Assembly (NCBI RefSeq): GCF_014529535.1 | Contig: NW_023503423.1 | Coordinates: 6,558,473 to 6,622,472, forward strand | Reading direction: 5' to 3' | DNA from: Bradysia coprophila | Taxonomy: Eukaryota > Arthropoda > Insecta > Diptera > Sciaridae | DNA length: 64,000 nt | Shown here: positions 48,673-60,493 of the stretch, piece after piece | Numbering within the stretch: the first letter of the stretch is position 1 | Layout of the letters: the number at the start of each line of letters is the position of its first letter | Notes under the pieces: generated by a model | The model's input: the letters and a program-made list of their open reading frames with translations, nothing else | The model's database searches: none | What the model was told of the DNA's origin: nothing | Translations under genes and position numbers: made by a program

Positions 48673-48840
48673 TTATTCAGTTACGGTGAAAAAGACTTTT
48701 TTCCGAATAAGAGCAGGAATCACCCATTTAACTTGCTCAGTTACGACAGCTAATGGATAAGGCACATAAGGCAGGTACGTTAACAGAACTACAGAAAGAA
48801 ATACCGCGAGCAAGCGTCCACAGTTCATAATTTTCGGCAT
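48673..48840 (-). CDS. Possible signal-peptide exon of an unidentified gene
   Basis: The ATG at 48840 opens a 55-codon frame starting MPKIMNCGRLLAVFLSVVLL followed by a proline-rich step (YLPYVPYP). This looks like a signal anchor or secretion signal at the start of a membrane or secreted protein. The frame ends in a stop after FFTVTE, so a splice donor inside it would be needed for a longer protein (GTTAAA or GTAACT are weak options). The layout recalls arylacetamide-deacetylase-like starts but I do not claim that. Confidence 0.25.
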   Translation of the reverse strand: MPKIMNCGRLLAVFLSVVLLTYLPYVPYPLAVVTEQVKWVIPALIRKKVFFTVTE

Positions 48841-49238
48841 TTACTCACCTTTTCGTTTGATACCTTGTCCCTTTGCGTTTCACTTGGCTGGTCATTAAAC
48901 TTTACCTTATATTTGTAAAAACGGAAAAATTCGAAAGGGTCGAGCATTTATACCGATCGATCAAGATTTTTTCTGCATGGTTGTATGTGACCAAAAATTG
49001 AGTTACAAAAACAGTCTTCAATTCTGAACGTTTATGGCTTGTTATCTTTTATTCGTTTAATTCGATAAACCATACAACAATCATTATCGCATTATACAAA
49101 ATCGTAACTCAAATTCACAGAATGAATTCATTACAAGCAAGTAACACATATGAGTGTGGGTGTCGTCGTCTTATTAGTAAATTGATTGAATGTAATTTTA
49201 TGCAACAACAACTCAACCGATCAAAGTTGAACAGTAAT
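48841..49238. other. Intergenic, nothing recognised
   Basis: AT-rich sequence between the signal-peptide candidate and the 3' end of the acetyltransferase gene. No repeat or gene is recognised. Confidence 0.4.
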
Positions 49239-49795
49239 TTATTTCAGTTTCATTGCAAAATGATGAGAATTTATATTAAATCCAGAGTTCAGATATAAAC
49301 GATGGGCTGTGTTACGGGTGTAACCACTGTAATTTTCAGGTGGTTAGACTAACGTTTTGGTGATGACAACTGTTTTTACATACCTGTCTAAACTAACTAC
49401 GTCACAGTTCTCATTTTTAGCCAACTCTACAGTCCAATCTATCAACGCTCGTCCATGACCTCTACCTTGAACACAAAAATACAAATTTTCATTGACGAGA
49501 TAAACTCATGGGCCAAACACTATCATTGTATACCTCTAGCAAAAGGTAATGTGCAAAGATCGTCTATATAAAGAGTCTTGCCCGTGAATAAGTAGTGCGT
49601 TATGCGAAATCCACAAATGCTTGCAACTTTCCCCGTCTCCTTGTCCTTAATATACATTAGGCGATATCCCATTTCATTTTGCAATTTCACTTTTGTAACC
49701 AATTCCGATTCGGTTTTAATGTGTGGCCGTAATTCCATGATCGCATCGTAACATGCGACTATTTGTTCATCGGTTAGTGCTTCCTCGATTTCCAT
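49239..49795 (-). CDS. GNAT-family N-acetyltransferase, 143 residues
   Basis: Predicted to transfer acetyl from acetyl-CoA to an unknown amine substrate. Three exons on the minus strand: 49795-49534, 49465-49384 and 49326-49239. The introns (68 and 57 bases) are GT-AG and all phases join (262, 82 and 88 bases, 144 codons). The N-terminus reads MEIEEALTDEQIVACYDAIM. Beta strand 4 is LYIDDLCTLPFARG, leading into the acetyl-CoA loop RGRGHGRALI (residues 87-96). The last part has the usual AHRLYLNSGF helix-strand. The size is that of a single GNAT domain. ATG 49795 is the only good start. The substrate cannot be told from sequence; similar small enzymes are common in insects and bacteria. Confidence 0.88.
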
Positions 49796-49811
49796 ATTGC
49801 TGTCGGTTGAA

Positions 49812-50472
49812 TTAAATAAAAAATTTCAAGGTTTGCAATTCTATCTTTGATGTGTTTCGATTCAAGTTTGTAATATACAACGATTTGAGTATATTTTGTT
49901 CGTCGAGTTTAGATAACCGAAACCAAAATGAACCTTTGTTGCCAGTGGTTGATAACAAACTATCCGAAATGAATGGTTCTCTTAAGTTTTTTTTAGGAAA
50001 ATTATTCGTGAATCGAATACAGTGTTTGAGTAGATTTAACGAAAGTCTGAAATATTCAACGCTTAAATTGATTCTCAAGTGGTTTGAGTTCAACTCAACG
50101 CTGCTGATTCGAAGTTGTGGTGTCGAAATGAATTTGGAAAATGATGGAAAATTCGGTTGCCATTTTTAACTAAACCTTATATCTGATATGTCACGAGAAA
50201 AATAACAATCAAATGCACAATCTACTTACCAAGTGTTTTCTTTTTGTCAAATTGTGTAACATATATCAGTATGTTAAAGCCGGGCTCGCATCACCCCCAT
50301 TATTATTGGTGATTTATCACTTAATTGAAATGTCAGAAAAACTTTTTTTTGTATCTGTCAGACATGAAAAACAAACAAAAGAATTCAACCGAACGAACGC
50401 AAACATATTAAAAACCTCGAATATTTTTTGTGTTAATGAATGACTGGATCTAACGATTCTTACACCAAGGAC
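49812..50472. other. Upstream of the acetyltransferase gene, no gene credited
   Basis: A 105-codon plus-strand frame ending at 50169 has no ATG at its start and no known relatives. Its antisense frame is similarly open. I see nothing else. Confidence 0.4.
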
Positions 50473-50646
50473 AAAGAGTTGAAAATCTCACCTGTAGCTG
50501 GTAACTTTGGCTCCAGGTAATCTACAATAGCTGCAACAGCTGTAGCGCCGCATACAAAAAAATACAGTTGTCGCAGCTATTGTAGATTACCTGGAGCCAA
50601 AGTTACCAGCTACAGGTGATATTTTCAACCCTTTTTTCTCAGTGTA
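50473..50646. mobile_element. MITE, long near-perfect hairpin
   Basis: About 60 bases at each side are reverse complements (TCACCTGTAGCTGGTAACTT, then GGAGCCAAAG region, then AATCTACAATAGCTGC), with a loop of about 30 bases. The near-perfect pairing suggests a recent or actively converted copy. No coding capacity. Confidence 0.85.
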
Positions 50647-51175
50647 CTCCAATCCAGAATCGTTAATTTTGAATAGCATCATCCATAACGGTAAGATAAG
50701 CGTTCAACTCGCTTATGGTATATTTCAACGCGTTGTAACGCAGTGAAGATAACAGGGATATAATAAATCTTAACAAAAATCTCTACGATATAAGTGTGGC
50801 GCTGTCTTTGAAATACAATTTTTAAAATGAATGATATCGATAGAGTCGACGCTTTCAGCTTCGTTACGCAAAAATTAACTTTACACCCAATTAGTTCAGA
50901 GAACAATTTGGAACCGTTTTTGCATAAATTCCGTGAAAAATATAAAAAAAAAGTCGTATCATTTTTTACACGCCAGAAGGTCAACGAATCTGCAACCCGG
51001 TGAAACTTTACGTCGAGTCTTTATTCGTTTGAAAGCTCTTGAAATTCCCTTTAAAATGAGCTACGACACGACTATATTGCTTTCCATTCACAGATTTCAG
51101 AAAGCTTTAAATCCAGAAAAATTCTCAAAAAGTCATGGTCGGGAGCACTTTTTGTAATTTTCATCGGTGAGTAAT
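50647..51175. other. Intergenic, nothing recognised
   Basis: AT-rich; frames at 50679-51157 on both strands overlap each other and show no family features. Confidence 0.4.
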
Positions 51176-51607
51176 ATATATTATGCACCTGTTGCCAAGA
51201 TTGGTATTTTGACGTGTAGGACATTATTGCCCTAGCCGAAGGCGTGGGCCATAATGCCTACACGCAACGCACTGCTCCTAGCATGAACATAAGAAATATT
51301 TGGAGGCTGATGAAGTCACAGTAGGCACTGCGTTTCTTTCGTGAAGATAGGTGACTTGTTTTAGTTGTGTGAGTTCAAACACACAATACAATCAATCTTA
51401 AGCGGTAGCTCTCATCACAAAAGCCTCCAAATTCGACGTTTGTCAAAGTAGTGTTCATGCTAGGAGCAGTGCGTTGCTACACGTCAAAATAACAGTTTGG
51501 CAATAGGTGCATATCATATTTTATCTGTCGAGAACAGATATATCGAGATAAACAAAAACTCCCTAGAGGGATAAGCTCGAGATTATCGTTCTAGACAGAT
51601 AAAAAAT
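51176..51607 (-). mobile_element. Composite hairpin element, copy interrupted by a MITE
   Basis: Inverted copy of 36240-36487, split near its middle. Removing 51265-51476 and one copy of the 7-base duplication restores continuity with the other copy (CCATAATGCCTACACG then TCAAAATAAC). Confidence 0.88.
51265..51476. mobile_element. MITE family 'CACTGCTCC', copy 2 (nested)
   Basis: 212 bases ending CAACGCACTGCTCCTAGCAT and the complement, flanked by CTACACG at 51258-51264 and 51477-51483. A 7-8 base duplication fits a hAT-related mobiliser. The empty site is seen at 36400-36410. Confidence 0.9.
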
Positions 51608-51873
51608 TTTTAATTTTAAAGTATGCCAAATTGAAGCCACGGTCACCATAACTGATCTCACTATGGCTTTGGGACCAAAAAGTCGGTTTTCAGAGGCGCG
51701 AATGGGAGCTTCGAACTTCAAAATTTTGTTTTTTGTTATTTTCGTGATCATTCTGCATCGAACCTACCCGCAGGCCTTTAAAAACAAAATACTTTCGTCC
51801 AAATGCTATATCCTACTGTATATTTTGGACCCTGGTTATAACTGCCCAATTATTGGCTAGAATGGGCCAAGTA

Positions 51874-52355
51874 CATATTGTCGGCAACATAACTAAAGGG
51901 CGCATATCCGATATCTCAGAAATTACTGAACCGATTTTGATTTTTTTTCCTTGAAAGGCAGTGAGAAGTTATGAATTGCGAGCCCGACGTAAAGTCAATC
52001 GGCCATATGGTTCGGAAGATATTGTCGAAAAACTGAAAAAACCGTTTTTTTAAACAAAATTTGTAAGACATTTGAGCCGATTTTGTTAAAATTTGATTTT
52101 ACCCTGAAAGGTAGTAGAAAGTTATGAATTTTGAGCTGGACAATAAGTCAATCGGCCATACGGCTCAGAAGTTATTGTGGAAAAACTGAAAAGCCTCTAG
52201 AGAATACGACGAAACGTGCTGATTTCACTGAATTTTTTTTATGCTCAAAATTTACAGCTTGGTACTACCTTTCACGGAAAAAAAAGTTTTTCAAAATCGG
52301 TTTAGTAGTTCCTGAGATATCGGAGATACGCCCTTTAGTCATGTTGCCGACGATG
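51874..52355. mobile_element. TIR element with TA flanks, about 480 bp
   Basis: The left end TGTCGGCAACATAACTAAAG and the right end, its near complement, pair over about 60 bases, including GATATCTCAG with its partner. TA is present on both sides (51872-51873, 52356-52357), as for Tc1/mariner-type insertions. Inside are two direct repeats (about 51945-52025 and 52095-52200, with AAGTCAATCGGCCATA). No transposase. Confidence 0.75.
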
Positions 52356-52361
52356 TATACA

Positions 52362-53514
52362 TGAAACCAGTCTCACTAAGGTTTTTATGAACCGAATTAA
52401 TGGTAAATTACTCATACCAGCATATTTCAGCAGCATTTTGCAATAACCATGTTTAACATTTGTACAGATGGACCAATTGATTGACATTTTTAGAATTTAT
52501 GAATTAATTAATTAATCGTTCTTATTTCATGAGTTAAAATTGATTCAATACGGTCAACTCAATATATAGACCAAACTGCTATCATCTGTTGTCGATAAAG
52601 AACTCAGTAATAAGCGAAAAATATCTGACTAATGCGGTCTGATATACCATAAATCATGTTGAAAGAGATGAAGTAACAGATTTGAAATCAATCTGTTGAA
52701 AATACTTAGATGATCAAATGATGTAATAGATTCAATAATATAACTGTTTATTTGAAAGGGTTAGTATTGTTATAAGGTAAAACCTTAGTACTACCATAGC
52801 AATGTTCAAATAAAACAGACTCCAATCAAATAACACAAAATTTGAAAGATACACGAAAAGACGATTATCAGTTGTGCTGCTCGCAGCTATTCCTCTCACT
52901 GTTTAAGCTTAAATTAGAATTGGAATTCATTGAAATTCCTTGGAATCGTGATTTTGAAAAATTCACTATGGCCAATCATGTAAACAAACAATACTCTCAT
53001 TTGGTGTGATGTGAGTTGCAAACGAGATGCCCAGTTGCTATTATTTAAATGTGTGTATGTTTCCGGTGAAATAAATTAGTGCGAAAGCTTCCACTTTTGA
53101 GGAGCTTTACAATAACATCTTTAGTTAGAGGTGTGTCGCATTCCTAATTTGCCACGTACTTGGTTCCACTTTTAACCAGTACAATCAGGAAACTAATTCC
53201 ATCAAGTAAAAGTGGTGCCAATTTGGTCAGCAACCCGCAAGAAAAGCGATTCGTAACGATTTTTGTCAAAATGTTCATATAATGTTTGTCTTTAGTGCAA
53301 CACAACGTGCGACTCAATTTAAATTTTCGCCACATTTTTCTTTTCGTTGAGATTCGAAAAGTACGCAGCCAAACGAACATCGTACAAAATCGGGTTCTGT
53401 GCGTCGTGACTTATCGCCACAACTGTCAGATTCTGTGACTCGTGAGTGAATACACAACCTTCTTTCTCTCGAATATTCCAAAATCTGATTTCGTTTCAAT
53501 AATTCTGCAAAAAG
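52362..53514. other. Upstream of Cct6
   Basis: Contains minus-orientation copies of the ACTTCATTTG motif (about 52668-52682 and 52718-52735) and a GTTGTCGATAA block near 52588. The last 150 bases are the likely promoter and leader of Cct6; no TATA box is evident. The minus-strand frames at 53144-53499 have no support. Confidence 0.45.
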
Positions 53515-55417
53515 ATGGCTTCAATAAGTTTACTCAATCCGAAGGCAGAGTTTGCTCGTGCTGCACAAGCATTGGCAATAAATATCAGTGCGTCGAAAGG
53601 TCTTCAAGATGTGATGAAAACTAATCTCGGCCCGAAGGGAACAATGAAAATGTGAGTAACCGAATTTCTTACGAGAAAAATCTGTGTTTTCGCATGGATG
53701 TTACATGACTCCATCAAAGACCGAGTGTATGTTAATGCAAGTCGATGACTTTTCCATTGAAATGTGAAGATGAAGTGTGTTGTCTGAGCTGGAAAAATAG
53801 TTTTGTAGAAACAGATGCCGCAGACACATAACCTCAATGTGTTTACATCGACAGGGTGGAACTATGTTAAATTGATTTCTTCCGTTTTTGACTTATAAAG
53901 GCTGGTCTCCGGTGCTGGTGACATCAAGATAACAAAAGACGGAAACGTTCTGTTGCACGAAATGCAAATTCAACATCCAACTGCTTCGTTGATTGCTCGT
54001 GCCAGTACTGCACAAGATGAAACAACTGGCGATGGAACTACGTCAACTGTTTTACTGATTGGTGAATTGTTGAAGCAAGCTGATATCTTCGTGACGGAAG
54101 GCCTTCATCCACGTATATTGACCGAAGGTTTCGATATTGCTCGGAACAAAGCATTGCAAATTTTGGATTCGATGCGATATCCCGTTGAGGTAATAGTTGC
54201 CGCATGCAGCCCTGCGAATGAATCGAAATTTGTAATTTTATCGTTCTCAGATTAACCGAAAAAATCTCATTGATGTGGCCCGAACGTCGCTTCGTACGAA
54301 AGTGGACACCGAACTTACCGATGTTTTAGCTGATGCCTGTGTCGATGCTGTTTTGGCCATTTACAAAGACAAACCGGTCGATCTCTATATGGTTGAATTG
54401 ATGGAAATGCAGCACAAAACCGCCCTCGAAACCCAATTGATCAAAGGTCTGGTACTGGACCATGGCTGCCGGCATCCGGATATGCCTCGTCAGTTGAAAA
54501 ACGCTTACATTCTGACGTGCAACGTTTCCATGGAATATGAAAAGTCCGAAGTCAACTCTGGCTTCTTCTACAAAACGGCCGAGGAACGGGAAAAGTTCAT
54601 TTTGGCTGAGAGAGACTTCATCGATCAACGCGTCAAGAAAATCATCGAATTGAAGCGGAAATTGTGCGACGGTACGGACAAGACATTTGTGGTTATCAAT
54701 CAGAAAGGCATCGATCCAATGTCCTTGGATCAGTTGGCGAAAGAGGGAATCATGGCTTTGCGTCGTGCCAAGCGTCGTAACATGGAACGATTGGCGTTAG
54801 CTTGCGGTGGCACAGCATTGAACTCGTTTGATGACATCGACGAATCGTCTTTGGGCTATGCCGGTTCAGTGTACGAGCACACATTGGGTGAAACGAAGTA
54901 CACCTTTGTCGAAGAGTGTAAGACTCCGATGTCAGTGACCATTTTGATAAAGGGTGCCAACAAGCATACCTTGGTGCAAATAAAAGATGCCATCCGTGAT
55001 GGTCTACGCGCCATTAACAATACCATTGACGATAAGTGTCTTATTCCCGGTGCCGGTGCATTCGAAGTCCGAGCTTACAATCAGTTGATGAAGTACAAGG
55101 ACGAAATTAAGGGAAAAGTGCGTCTCGGAGTCCAAGCTTACGCCGAAGCCTTGTTGGTCATACCGAAAACGTTGGCCGTCAATTCGGGCTACGATGTGCA
55201 GGACACAATTGTGAAATTGCAAGAGGAAGATCGTCTGAATCCGGAACCAATTGGATTGGATTTGTCTACCGGCGAAGCAATGAAACCGATAGATTTGGGC
55301 GTTTTCGATAATTATATTGTTAAGAAACAAATCCTCAATTCATGTTCGATCATCGCCAGTAACCTGCTGCTTGTCGACGAAATAATGAGGGCTGGAATGA
55401 CTAGCCTGAAAGGATAA
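53515..55417 (+). CDS. Cct6: T-complex protein 1 subunit zeta (CCT6), 530 residues
   Basis: Subunit of the cytosolic chaperonin TRiC/CCT, which folds actin, tubulin and other proteins using ATP. Exons are 53515-53651, 53901-54189 and 54251-55417; introns of 249 and 61 bases are GT-AG, and the lengths 137, 289 and 1167 keep one frame. [20 protein letters not shown] starts the protein. Group II chaperonin signatures are present: [10 protein letters not shown] (37-46), the ATPase motif GDGTT (89-93) and GAGAFE (409-414). All three are intact and the length equals that of animal CCT6. A poly-A signal AATAAA is at 55556-55561. The gene looks fully functional and typical. Confidence 0.97.
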
Positions 55418-55561
55418 TTTGTGGAAATTTTGAATATTTTTTCCTTCATTAATTTTGTTTAAGTGCTTCTAACAAACTAATCATTTTCTTAAAAAAAAAA
55501 ACAATTAGCTCATCGCTCACTACCCAGCCTATGTACTTGCATTCTTTTGTGAACAAATAAA

Positions 55562-56280
55562 TCACGTTTTTGTCTACTCTAAAAATCTGAATTTTTATAT
55601 TTTACAAGAAAAAGTCGCAGCTGCGCTTATCAAGCGTGACAAAGAAAAATTCTAGTAAAGATGGAGGTATGAGGGCGGTTTTTATTTCCCAATTCTTTGG
55701 GAAAGAATCATTTGGACTGCTGAAACGAGGATTCGTCGTACATTCAGAGGAGTCCATCCTCATCAAATGCTGAAATTATGATTTAAAGAGAGTTACAGTA
55801 TGTTGTAGTGCTTAAAGGGAAATCATTGAGGACTAAAACGAAAAAAAAATTGATGAATCAGTAAATTCGCACACTGTCTTTTCAGTATGAATCAGGTACC
55901 TGGTATATACTTCAACCTGTTCAGTATGAATCAGGTTCCCCACATATACTTCAACCAGTCAAGAATGAAACAGTGTAAAATAGTACATTTCGTACCTAGG
56001 ACTAAAAGTCTTTTTTAGCGTGTGAGAAGTTTCAGAAAGAGGCAGTAATTCAGTAATGATATTTTCAACTTGCTGGTACATGCTGGTAAATTATCGCACA
56101 AGACTTCTTGCCAACCTCGGCTTCGCCTCAGATTGGAAATCTGACATCTAGTGCGACAATATATCTCCATACGATTCTTGTAACATAAATAACTATTGTA
56201 GTTATGCTTGCGTTTCAATGTGCATTGATCTATCACTGAGGCAACATCGCTGCTCTTGAAGTCTGATGAAGTAGTTATTT
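55562..56280. other. Intergenic, repeat remnants
   Basis: No gene. About 55885-55915 and 55920-55950 are near-copies of each other (TCAGTATGAATCAGGT). About 56095-56155 carries GCTTCGCCTC and GACATCTAGTGCG, related to the element that follows. Confidence 0.45.
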
Positions 56281-56402
56281 ATCTACCAAGGTAGGTATGA
56301 AGGTATTTTTTCGCACTAGATGTCGATTGTCGACCCGAGGCGAAGCCGAGGTCGACAAGACGTCGTGTGCGAAAAAATACCGGCATACCTACCGTGGTAG
56401 AT
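56281..56402. mobile_element. MITE, 122 bp
   Basis: The ends ATCTACCAAGGTAGGTATG and the complement ending TACCGTGGTAGAT pair; inner AGGTATTTTTTCGCAC pairs with GTGCGAAAAAATACC. The centre has GTCGACCCGAGGCGAAGCCG. A relative is present at about 56095-56155. Non-coding. Confidence 0.75.
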
Positions 56403-56623
56403 ACAACGTTTTTCGCAATTTCGGGCCATAATCACCTTTCCAATGCAAAACATGTCCTACATTTTGTTCCAAAATTCTTGTGTATACAGAAATTCATTTG
56501 AACGATCAAGAAGGCTGCATTATAATACACATTGCAATGTGATGTAAAGAGACGCGTTGAATGAAATCGAGTAGTCAATGCTTAGTATATACGCTTCAAC
56601 AATACGTTCGGTGTAATTGTGTG

Positions 56624-56702
56624 ACTCTATAGCCGAATGGCTATAGTCGCTGCTTTGTGTTCAAAAACCTTTTGGTGTCGGGGGTTCGATTTCTGGTCAA
56701 TG
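56624..56702 (+). repeat. tRNA-like (SINE-type) fragment
   Basis: An A-box-like TAGCCGAATGG near 56630-56640 and a B-box-like GGGGTTCGATTTC at 56681-56693 have tRNA order. Acceptor and anticodon stems do not form convincingly, so this is more likely a tRNA-derived repeat than a gene. The two short near-repeats of GTGCGAAAAAAAGTT at 56758-56808 lie just downstream. Confidence 0.5.
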
Positions 56703-58412
56703 TAAGATTTTTATTTATAAAAATTTAGCCTTCGTTGAAGGTAATAGGTTCTTTAGCGTGCGAAAAAAAGTTGATATCGCACTGCGTGCGAAAAAAAGTT
56801 AATATCGCACTGTGTCCAGAAATGCAGTGAAATAAACACCTTCAAAACGACATTAAATGGATGCATGGAAAGGTGATGATTATGGACCGGAATTGCGAAT
56901 TTTTCGCATTGAATTAGCAAATAAAGAGATCAATCAAAAAAGCATGGGGAAAGTGACGCAAGTTAAGTTCTTCTACGTTTTAAGTTCTTCTACGTTTACT
57001 TCCAAAATAATTAATATCGCTGATGGTGACGAAATTTTCGTTTTCCAAATACATTTCGACGATTTAGCTCGTATGTAAAAACTTTACACATGTCGAAAAG
57101 ACAGTTACCGAAGAGATTGCATTTGTGAGTTTACATCTGTTACAAAATTATTGTTACCTCATGCAATGGGTTCCTTTCGCAGCATGTAATGTAACTGCTT
57201 CAAGCTGGTAGATATAACTCGACAATATTGATGTATACATTGTATGAAGGATGAGATAAATATCAATGAAAAGTCAATTGATTATTTTTTACTTTTTTAT
57301 TATTTTCAGTTTTTTGTTCTTTCATTTCGTTTTTAACCATTGAATTTTTGTTGTTGATTTTTACAAAGAATTTCTTAATATTTTAAAATTTTAAATAAAC
57401 ATTAAACATTAAATTCACCTCTTAGAAACGGCAAACGTATTACCAAACAACAATCTGTTACTTCTTTTGTTCAACGTAGCGTCTGTTGCTCAAAAAAAAA
57501 GAAAGAAAGAGATTCTTTCACCAGTCTGCTCTCAGTTTGCTACTGAAAAGTAACTTTTAGTAACATCTGTAGTCAAATTATCGACTATGAAAATAAGAGA
57601 TACAATTCGGACTAGTGTCCTCTCATACAAAGTAGAAGTTAAAAGGTCCAAGGTACTTTATGTATCACCTGCACAATGACTACTTCGTCAGCTTTTTCTT
57701 TATCAAAGACCTCCATTGGATAAAAATTCCAGGGAAAGAAAATATTAGAAAATTTTTAAATTTCAAGCGACTTCTGAGTAAATAATAGAAAGTTTTTGTG
57801 ACCCCACGTTGTCTAGCTATTTCCCTCCCACAGTTGTCATCGATAACAGATGATAATAGCCGAATGCAAAAGGTTACTCATTTACAATATTTACCAATAA
57901 AAAGGTTTTTTTTTATCACAGATTGAGAGCAATTCTCGAATACTTTCACTTCTTTTCTATTTTGAATTTTGAACTCTGTTTAAATCGGTTTATAGATTCG
58001 AAACTTTTTGAAATTTGTTATCGACAACGACGACAAACCTAGTGTCTCCTACCCATTAATACTCAAAACTGTGTGGCAAATCGTACGGTAAAACTAATGA
58101 AGTAATAGATTTGATATCAAACACTACGTGAGACTTGAAACAACAGCAGTAACTTTGATACGTTTGCCGTTCCTTAGCAGGCAAAATTATAAACAAAAAG
58201 ATGAGTTCAATGTTTTTCAATCAATTTGCGAGATAATCAACAAAATGAATATTGTAATGCCAAAATATACAGAAAAAAAGATAAATAAAGTGGCTCTGGC
58301 TACCAAATCTACCACATTGAAACAGTTGATCAAAAAAAAAAATTGTTAAATCTAGCACCTTGATATTCGATTTATTCGAATGAAACGTTCGATTTTTTTG
58401 TTTGTATCTTAT
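56703..58412. other. Intergenic, recurrent motifs
   Basis: No supported gene. The 73-codon ATG frame at 56857-57078 is unrecognised and contains a short tandem duplication (AGTTCTTCTACGTTT). GAAACGGCAAACGTAT at 57425-57440 is followed by CTGTTACTTCTTTTGTT; reverse-orientation copies of both lie at 58158-58173 and 58091-58118. Blocks with ATCGATAACAGATGATA occur near 57840. Confidence 0.45.
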
Positions 58413-58619
58413 CATAGCACTGCTCCTAGCATTAACACTGAACTACCGAATCAAGTGTCAAGAAGTGATAGTAGCTACCGCCTCCGATTGTTTGTATTTT
58501 ATGTTTTAACTCATTCAACGAAAACAAGTCATCTACTTTTCAAAAGAAACATTGATCCTACTGTGATTTCATCAGCGTCTGGCAATATTTTATGTCAAAA
58601 TGCTAGGAGCAGTGCTATG
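58413..58619. mobile_element. MITE family 'CACTGCTCC', copy 3
   Basis: 207 bases ending CATAGCACTGCTCCTAGCAT and its complement, with near-identical flanks ATCTTAT (58406-58412) and ATCTTAC (58620-58626) as target duplication. The open frame across it is a by-product of the repeat. Confidence 0.85.
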
Positions 58620-58626
58620 ATCTTAC

Positions 58627-59856
58627 TTTTTGATACACAGTTCTTCATATGAACCTTTTAGAAACGGCAAGCGTATCCCAACAAAATCGTTAAACCTCTT
58701 ACACTTCGTTTGTGTAAAGTATTTTCTAGTGTTTGATACAAAATCTATCACTCATCTCAGTTCAATGTTTTTTTTTATCTTCATATTCTTGTCGATACGT
58801 CGGATGATGAGCCAGCCGTTTCTAGAAGGTTTTAAACAATGGCGTTCTTCAATGGTTTTTTGACTTTTGCTTTTCACTTTCACGTAATATTTTTACGTTC
58901 ACTTTTAAATTTGAATTATGTAGTTTTAGTATGTTGTTCTTAACCTTTCTTTTTTTTTAATTTTTATTTTCTCAGCCACAAAAACAGAATGGCCACAAGG
59001 CGATTTTTTTAATATATTTTCTTTTTAAATTTTACTTCCGATTCTTTAGTTTCTTATTCTGTTTTTCCATTAACTTACAATTTTATTATTTATTTCATTT
59101 TGTTAAGCAGAAGCCTAATTTCCTTTTACTTTAGGTGTATTGTATGACTTAGTTAATTCAATGATTTATACCGTTCAATTTTATGTATATTTTTTGGGCA
59201 TTTTTTCTTTTCATTTTTTTATACATAATTTACAAGACCAACCTATGGTTAAATTGGTTTTTCCATCCATTCCAATCAACTTTGGGTAGGGTGTACTGAA
59301 CTAATAACTCTACGACAATTAAATTAGAAATTGCTTCCCGAACCATGAATTTATGTTCTGTGTTAAACAGACGTATTTTCCTCTAACTAGTTAGCGTAAC
59401 AATTGAGTATCTAACTATCCAATGTCATTTTTAAGCCTGAAGACGGTCGAAATCAAATCATGCCTAATGCCGGAATCCGATACCACGGACTAGACAATTA
59501 AATGGAAAACGCAGCATAATTATAATTAGGAAACTAGGCAACAATGGCTTCGCGGCCTGATAATGACATAGTGCGTTAGATCGAACCCATTAACACAAAA
59601 TTTCTTGAGTGTTTTCGGCCTATAGGACTGAAATAAGTCGTATTCCTATGGGACACACCTTGGTACTTTCACACCATCTCAACTCAATAAAAGATGTTCA
59701 AAGCTCTCATACATTCATACAAAGAGCTCAAAAATGTAAATATCCACACAACTGCTTCTAGCATGAACACTGAATTGACAAGTGTCAAATTTGGAGGCTA
59801 TTTCCAATGAACGTCAACACAAGGTATGGTCGAATGTCAAACGTTGTATGGAGCGT
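58627..59856. other. Intergenic, MITE fragment
   Basis: No gene. A truncated copy of the CACTGCTCC MITE family lies at about 59749-59803 (AACTGCTTCTAGCATGAACA). GAAACGGCAAGCGTAT is at 58661-58676, with a degraded ACTTCATTTG-type motif near 58732. The rest is T-rich. Confidence 0.45.
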
Positions 59857-59933
59857 AGGACATAGCGATTTCATATAAACAAACTCACCTCTCATGAGGT
59901 GGTGAGTTTGTTTATATGAAATCGCCATGTCCT
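59857..59933. repeat. Near-perfect hairpin
   Basis: About 35 bases on each side pair (AGGACATAGCGATTTCATAT and complement), with a loop of only a few bases around CTCATGAG. This could be a tiny MITE or, if transcribed, an RNA hairpin. Confidence 0.8.
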
Positions 59934-60493
59934 CCGATTTGTATGAACAGACCATTCCTGGTTTGTACATTCATTGGCTATTTCATGCCGCTCGTTTTAG
60001 TGATTGTCATTTTTATCGATTTTGGATTATCTAAGTGTGCATCACATGCAACGGTGACTTACAATTGGAATGAAATTTTTTTAATTTAAATTCTCGGAAA
60101 GTCTCCCACATCACTTGCATCTTACAGCTGAGAGCATATGTTTCGGTATCGAATTTTATGCTTCGTGTTAGCATTTCTTATCATCTGTGCTCGTTTTATT
60201 ATTGAGTTAAAGTAAAAGCAAGATCGTAATGTACTAATCAAGGATACGTCAATAACTCTTCTATTTACGCAACATGCGTAAAGTCGAACACACTCTTTGC
60301 AGACGACTTTCACAATCATTTTGTCTGCAAAATAGTTCTGGGGAATGAACTTTTACGATATTATCGAAATGTATTTAACAAGAGAATGGTCATAGGGTTT
60401 CATCATATGCGAAAAGTATTTTAATGTTTTCGAAACGTAGAAAGCGTATGGCGATATAATCATAAAATCTATTACTTCTTTCATTCAAAATAC
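59934..60493. other. Intergenic, nothing recognised
   Basis: AT-rich sequence with one motif copy near 60468-60488; no gene. Confidence 0.4.

Noticed and set aside
49852..50169. 105-codon frame upstream of the acetyltransferase
   Set aside because: No ATG at its start, antisense frame equally open, no recognisable domain.
56857..57078. 73-codon ATG frame
   Set aside because: Unrecognised, contains a small internal tandem duplication and lies in repeat-rich DNA; not enough to call a gene.
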